DNA of 64,000 nt, from positions 1 to 64,000 of the forward strand of contig CAJTZW010000003.1 of NCBI GenBank assembly GCA_910584305.1, given 5' to 3'. Of this stretch, positions 61,633 through 64,000 are shown piece after piece (the stretch's first letter is position 1; every line of letters begins with the position of its first letter). Made by a program: the position numbers and the translations under genes. The notes under the pieces are model-generated. The model was not told the DNA's origin. It did not search any database and saw only the letters and a list, made by a program, of their open reading frames with translations. The DNA is from an uncultured Bacilli bacterium (GTDB taxonomy: Bacteria; Bacillota_I; Bacilli_A; RF39; UBA660).

Positions 61633-64000
61633 TTAAAATAATGTTAATTGACTAGATTCATCCATTCCATCTAAAATTCCCATCATACGCATTTTATCAA
61701 TAAGTGTTTGTGATATTTTAGCTCTTTTTTGTAAATCTTCAATACTGATAAATTCGCCTTTTTCACGTTCTGCAACTATATTTTGCGCAACAGCCTCTCC
61801 TAGACCATCAATCGCATTAAAGGGAGGCAATACTTCTGTATCACTAACAGCTTTCCATACCATCGCCTCACTTTGATACAAATCAATATTTAAAAACTTC
61901 ATATTTCTTGCCGTCGCTTCCAAAGCAATCTTTAAACTTTCAAGCTGACCATTTTCTTTGTTCGTAGCTTCATATCCTTTATTTTGAATTTCAATAATTC
62001 TCGTTTTTATCGCATCATATCCATGAATCATTGCTTCAACGTCTACATCTGTTGCTTTTGATGAGTACCAAGAAGCGTAGAAATAAACTGGCATATGCAC
62101 TTTATACCATGCAATACGGAAGGCACTGATGACATAAGCAGCCGCGTGTGCCTTAGGGAACATGTACTTAATCTTTTGACAAGAGCCAATAAACCAATCT
62201 GGAATATTGGCGTCTTCCATTATTTTCTTATGTTCTTTCCAGGTTTCAGGATCTTTACTGGCCTTTCCTTTACGAACAAACTCCATAATTTTAAATGCCT
62301 TAATTGGTTTAACACCCTTATACATTAGATACACCATAATATCATCACGACAGCCAATCGTCTCCTTAAACGGAACAACATTATTTTGAATCAGCTCTTG
62401 TGCATTCCCAAGCCAAACATCAGTACCATGTGAAAGACCTGAGATTTTGACAAGCTCTGCGAATGTTGTAGGTTTTGTATCTTCAACAAGTTTAATCGTA
62501 AAAGGGGTACCAAATTCTGGAATACCAAGCGTTCCTGTGTTACACATAATTTGTTCTTTGGTAACACCTAACGCATCGGTAGAAGTAAATATACTCATCG
62601 TATCTTTGTCATCCATTGGCACTTTCATAATATCCGTACCAGATTGTAATTGGATTAGACGGAGTTGTGTTGGATCAGAATGGCCTAGAATATCTAGTTT
62701 TAAAACACATTCTTCAATAGAGTGATAATCAAAGTGTGTTGTTCTCCATGCAGAAGTTGGGTCCTCTGCTGGAAATTGAAATGGTGTAAAATCAAAGCAA
62801 TCCATATAATCAGGAATAACGACAATTCCCCCAGGGTGCTGTCCTGTCGTTCTTTTAACGCCTGTACATCCTTGTGCTAAACGCTCCACTTCAGCAGTTC
62901 GCATCACAATATTTTTTTCTTCACAATACCCTTTAACAAATCCAAAGGCTGTCTTATCAGCCACAGTACCAATGGTCCCCGCTCTATATACATTATCCGC
63001 ACCAAACAGTACCTTCGTATACGCATGCGTACTTGCTTGATTCAAATCAGAGAAATTAAGATCAATATCTGGAACCTTATCAGCATTAAATCCAAGAAAA
63101 GTCGCAAACGGCATATCCTGACCATCTTTTAATAAAGGAATATTGCAGTGTGGACACATTTTATCCGGCAAATCAAACCCAGAAGAATAGGTAGCTCCTA
63201 GTGAAGTTCCATTCTCATCTTCAAAGATACTCATTTTACACTTACTACAACGATAATGTGCAGATAACGGGTTAACCTCTGTAATTCCCATCATTGTTGC
63301 CACAAAACTTGAACCTACAGAACCACGAGATCCAACGAGGAAACCCTCATCATTGGAGTGTTTTACAAGCCTTTGTGCAATCAGATAAATAGGATCAAAA
63401 CCCGCTCCGATGACACCACCAAGTGATTTCTTTAATTTCTTATCTAACTCCTCTTCACTTAAAGTCTCTTCTGATGTTTCTTTTAAATACTCACGTACAA
63501 GTGATTTTACGGCATCACTACCCTCTAAAATAACTTCATGAAGTCTCTTAAATGCTTCCTTTTGAAGAGTCTCTCCATTTAAATCAGTAAGCTTACTCTT
63601 AATAGAATTTAATACAATATCTCCATATAATTCAGTTGCAATTCTCTCTTCAATTGAATATGGTAGAGGTTCTCCATACCAATCCTTTGCCTTATCATAT
63701 ACAAGGTCTGTAACCACCCTTGGGCAATCTAGATAACTTCCTCCATCATCGCTTTTTACCCTTGGGGAAAACGGTGTCCCACCAGTATCTGGAATTACCT
63801 CAATCTCATCTACCATATCAAGGACCTTATTGGTATTTGTAACTACAATCTCATATGCCAAATCAGTACCTAAAAAAGCAAAATCATTTAACATTTCCCT
63901 AGTCGTTCTAAAATGTTGTGATGGTATATTTTTAATATCCTTTTTCGCAAGAGGGTGTCTTCCGCCCCCAGGAACTTTTTGATTGACAATAATTTCCCTA
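61633..64000 (-). CDS. polC: DNA polymerase III PolC, partial (5' end beyond window)
   Basis: The last ~788 codons of the Gram-positive replicative polymerase. The frame stays open from 63894 to the window edge and reads PolC-specific sequence there (SQHFRTTREMLNDFAFLG), so the Met at 63894 is internal. Visible parts: GAGFDPIYLIAQRLVKHSNDEG, VGSRGSVGSSF, a four-Cys zinc knuckle (CSKC...CPHC), the metal-binding PDIDLNF strand, and the C-terminal clamp-binding QLTLF. The exonuclease and OB domains lie outside the window. Ends at a terminator, with the mobile-element relics downstream. Confidence 0.97.
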   Translation of the reverse strand, partial: REIIVNQKVPGGGRHPLAKKDIKNIPSQHFRTTREMLNDFAFLGTDLAYEIVVTNTNKVLDMVDEIEVIPDTGGTPFSPRVKSDDGGSYLDCPRVVTDLVYDKAKDWYGEPLPYSIEERIATELYGDIVLNSIKSKLTDLNGETLQKEAFKRLHEVILEGSDAVKSLVREYLKETSEETLSEEELDKKLKKSLGGVIGAGFDPIYLIAQRLVKHSNDEGFLVGSRGSVGSSFVATMMGITEVNPLSAHYRCSKCKMSIFEDENGTSLGATYSSGFDLPDKMCPHCNIPLLKDGQDMPFATFLGFNADKVPDIDLNFSDLNQASTHAYTKVLFGADNVYRAGTIGTVADKTAFGFVKGYCEEKNIVMRTAEVERLAQGCTGVKRTTGQHPGGIVVIPDYMDCFDFTPFQFPAEDPTSAWRTTHFDYHSIEECVLKLDILGHSDPTQLRLIQLQSGTDIMKVPMDDKDTMSIFTSTDALGVTKEQIMCNTGTLGIPEFGTPFTIKLVEDTKPTTFAELVKISGLSHGTDVWLGNAQELIQNNVVPFKETIGCRDDIMVYLMYKGVKPIKAFKIMEFVRKGKASKDPETWKEHKKIMEDANIPDWFIGSCQKIKYMFPKAHAAAYVISAFRIAWYKVHMPVYFYASWYSSKATDVDVEAMIHGYDAIKTRIIEIQNKGYEATNKENGQLESLKIALEATARNMKFLNIDLYQSEAMVWKAVSDTEVLPPFNAIDGLGEAVAQNIVAEREKGEFISIEDLQKRAKISQTLIDKMRMMGILDGMDESSQLTLF

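Noticed and set aside
1..64000. Mycoplasma-type genetic code (TGA = Trp)
   Set aside because: TGA serves as a stop in several well-defined genes (for example the ABC ATPase at 29594), and Trp codons are TGG.
1..64000. CRISPR array, complete insertion sequence, rRNA
   Set aside because: No regularly spaced repeats, no intact transposase and no rRNA sequence were seen.

Overview
This is a 64 kb stretch of an AT-rich Bacillota-type chromosome. The Gram-positive replicative pair PolC and DnaE, a long bifunctional Rel, a fused SecDF, a ComN/YrzD-type regulator and a SpoVB-like flippase all point to Bacilli. The very low GC, small gene set and DUF1307/DUF2207/DUF1292 proteins suggest a gut Bacilli lineage of the RF39/Erysipelotrichia kind (inference). 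TGA is used as a stop (for example in the ATGA overlap near 29595), so this is the standard bacterial code, not the Mycoplasma code. Nearly all genes lie on the minus strand. The plus-strand exceptions are the two genes at 1.8-4.0 kb, rpmB, a tRNA-Gly with its island remnant, the SpoVB-like gene and one lipoprotein.

Layout. 0.2-16 kb: a DcuC/YfcC carrier, a TIGR01212 radical SAM protein, an FkbM methyltransferase, Tex, a degenerate Fic protein, DinB then DnaE, rpmB, a YihY membrane protein and a GGDEF sensor. 16-18.5 kb: tRNA-Gly(UCC) with a perfect promoter, then an island remnant with an orphan gene, a decayed serine-recombinase fragment and a DUF2726 protein. 18.7-26.9 kb: a conserved block dtd-rel-secDF-comN, with the SpoVB-like gene divergent. 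27-30.3 kb: a MacB/FtsX-type ABC exporter whose permease stop codon overlaps the start of a previously unlisted 23-residue membrane micropeptide. 30.5-40.4 kb: an accessory region with paired transglutaminase-like proteins, a GNAT, a divergent MiaB-like radical SAM enzyme, a GH3 glycosidase, an RNase II/R-like protein with an altered metal site, an HhH-GPD glycosylase-like protein, an ASCH protein and a protein of helicase-associated repeats. 40.6-45.1 kb: two DUF2207 proteins sharing about 800 bp of nearly identical DNA. 45.2-51 kb: a two-component system, a CPBP protease, an SPFH/NfeD pair and a coiled-coil protein with DUF1292. 51-60 kb: a CDF transporter, PolA, a lipoprotein, an ATPase-permease-ATPase ABC operon and a SPASM radical SAM enzyme. 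60-64 kb: a decaying ORF6N/KilA-N locus and the 3' two-thirds of polC, cut by the window edge.

The housekeeping genes cover replication and repair (PolC, DnaE, PolA and DinB all lie here), stringent response and translation quality (Rel, Dtd, bL28, tRNA-Gly) and secretion (SecDF). The accessory parts are envelope and stress modules (ABC exporters, two-component system, SPFH/NfeD, DUF2207) plus an unusual set of nucleic-acid-related proteins with eroded active sites. No intact mobile element, CRISPR array or rRNA was seen. I did not find a complete known defence system. The strongest candidates for undescribed biology are the coupled micropeptide, the RNB-like protein and its neighbours, and the paired transglutaminase-like proteins.
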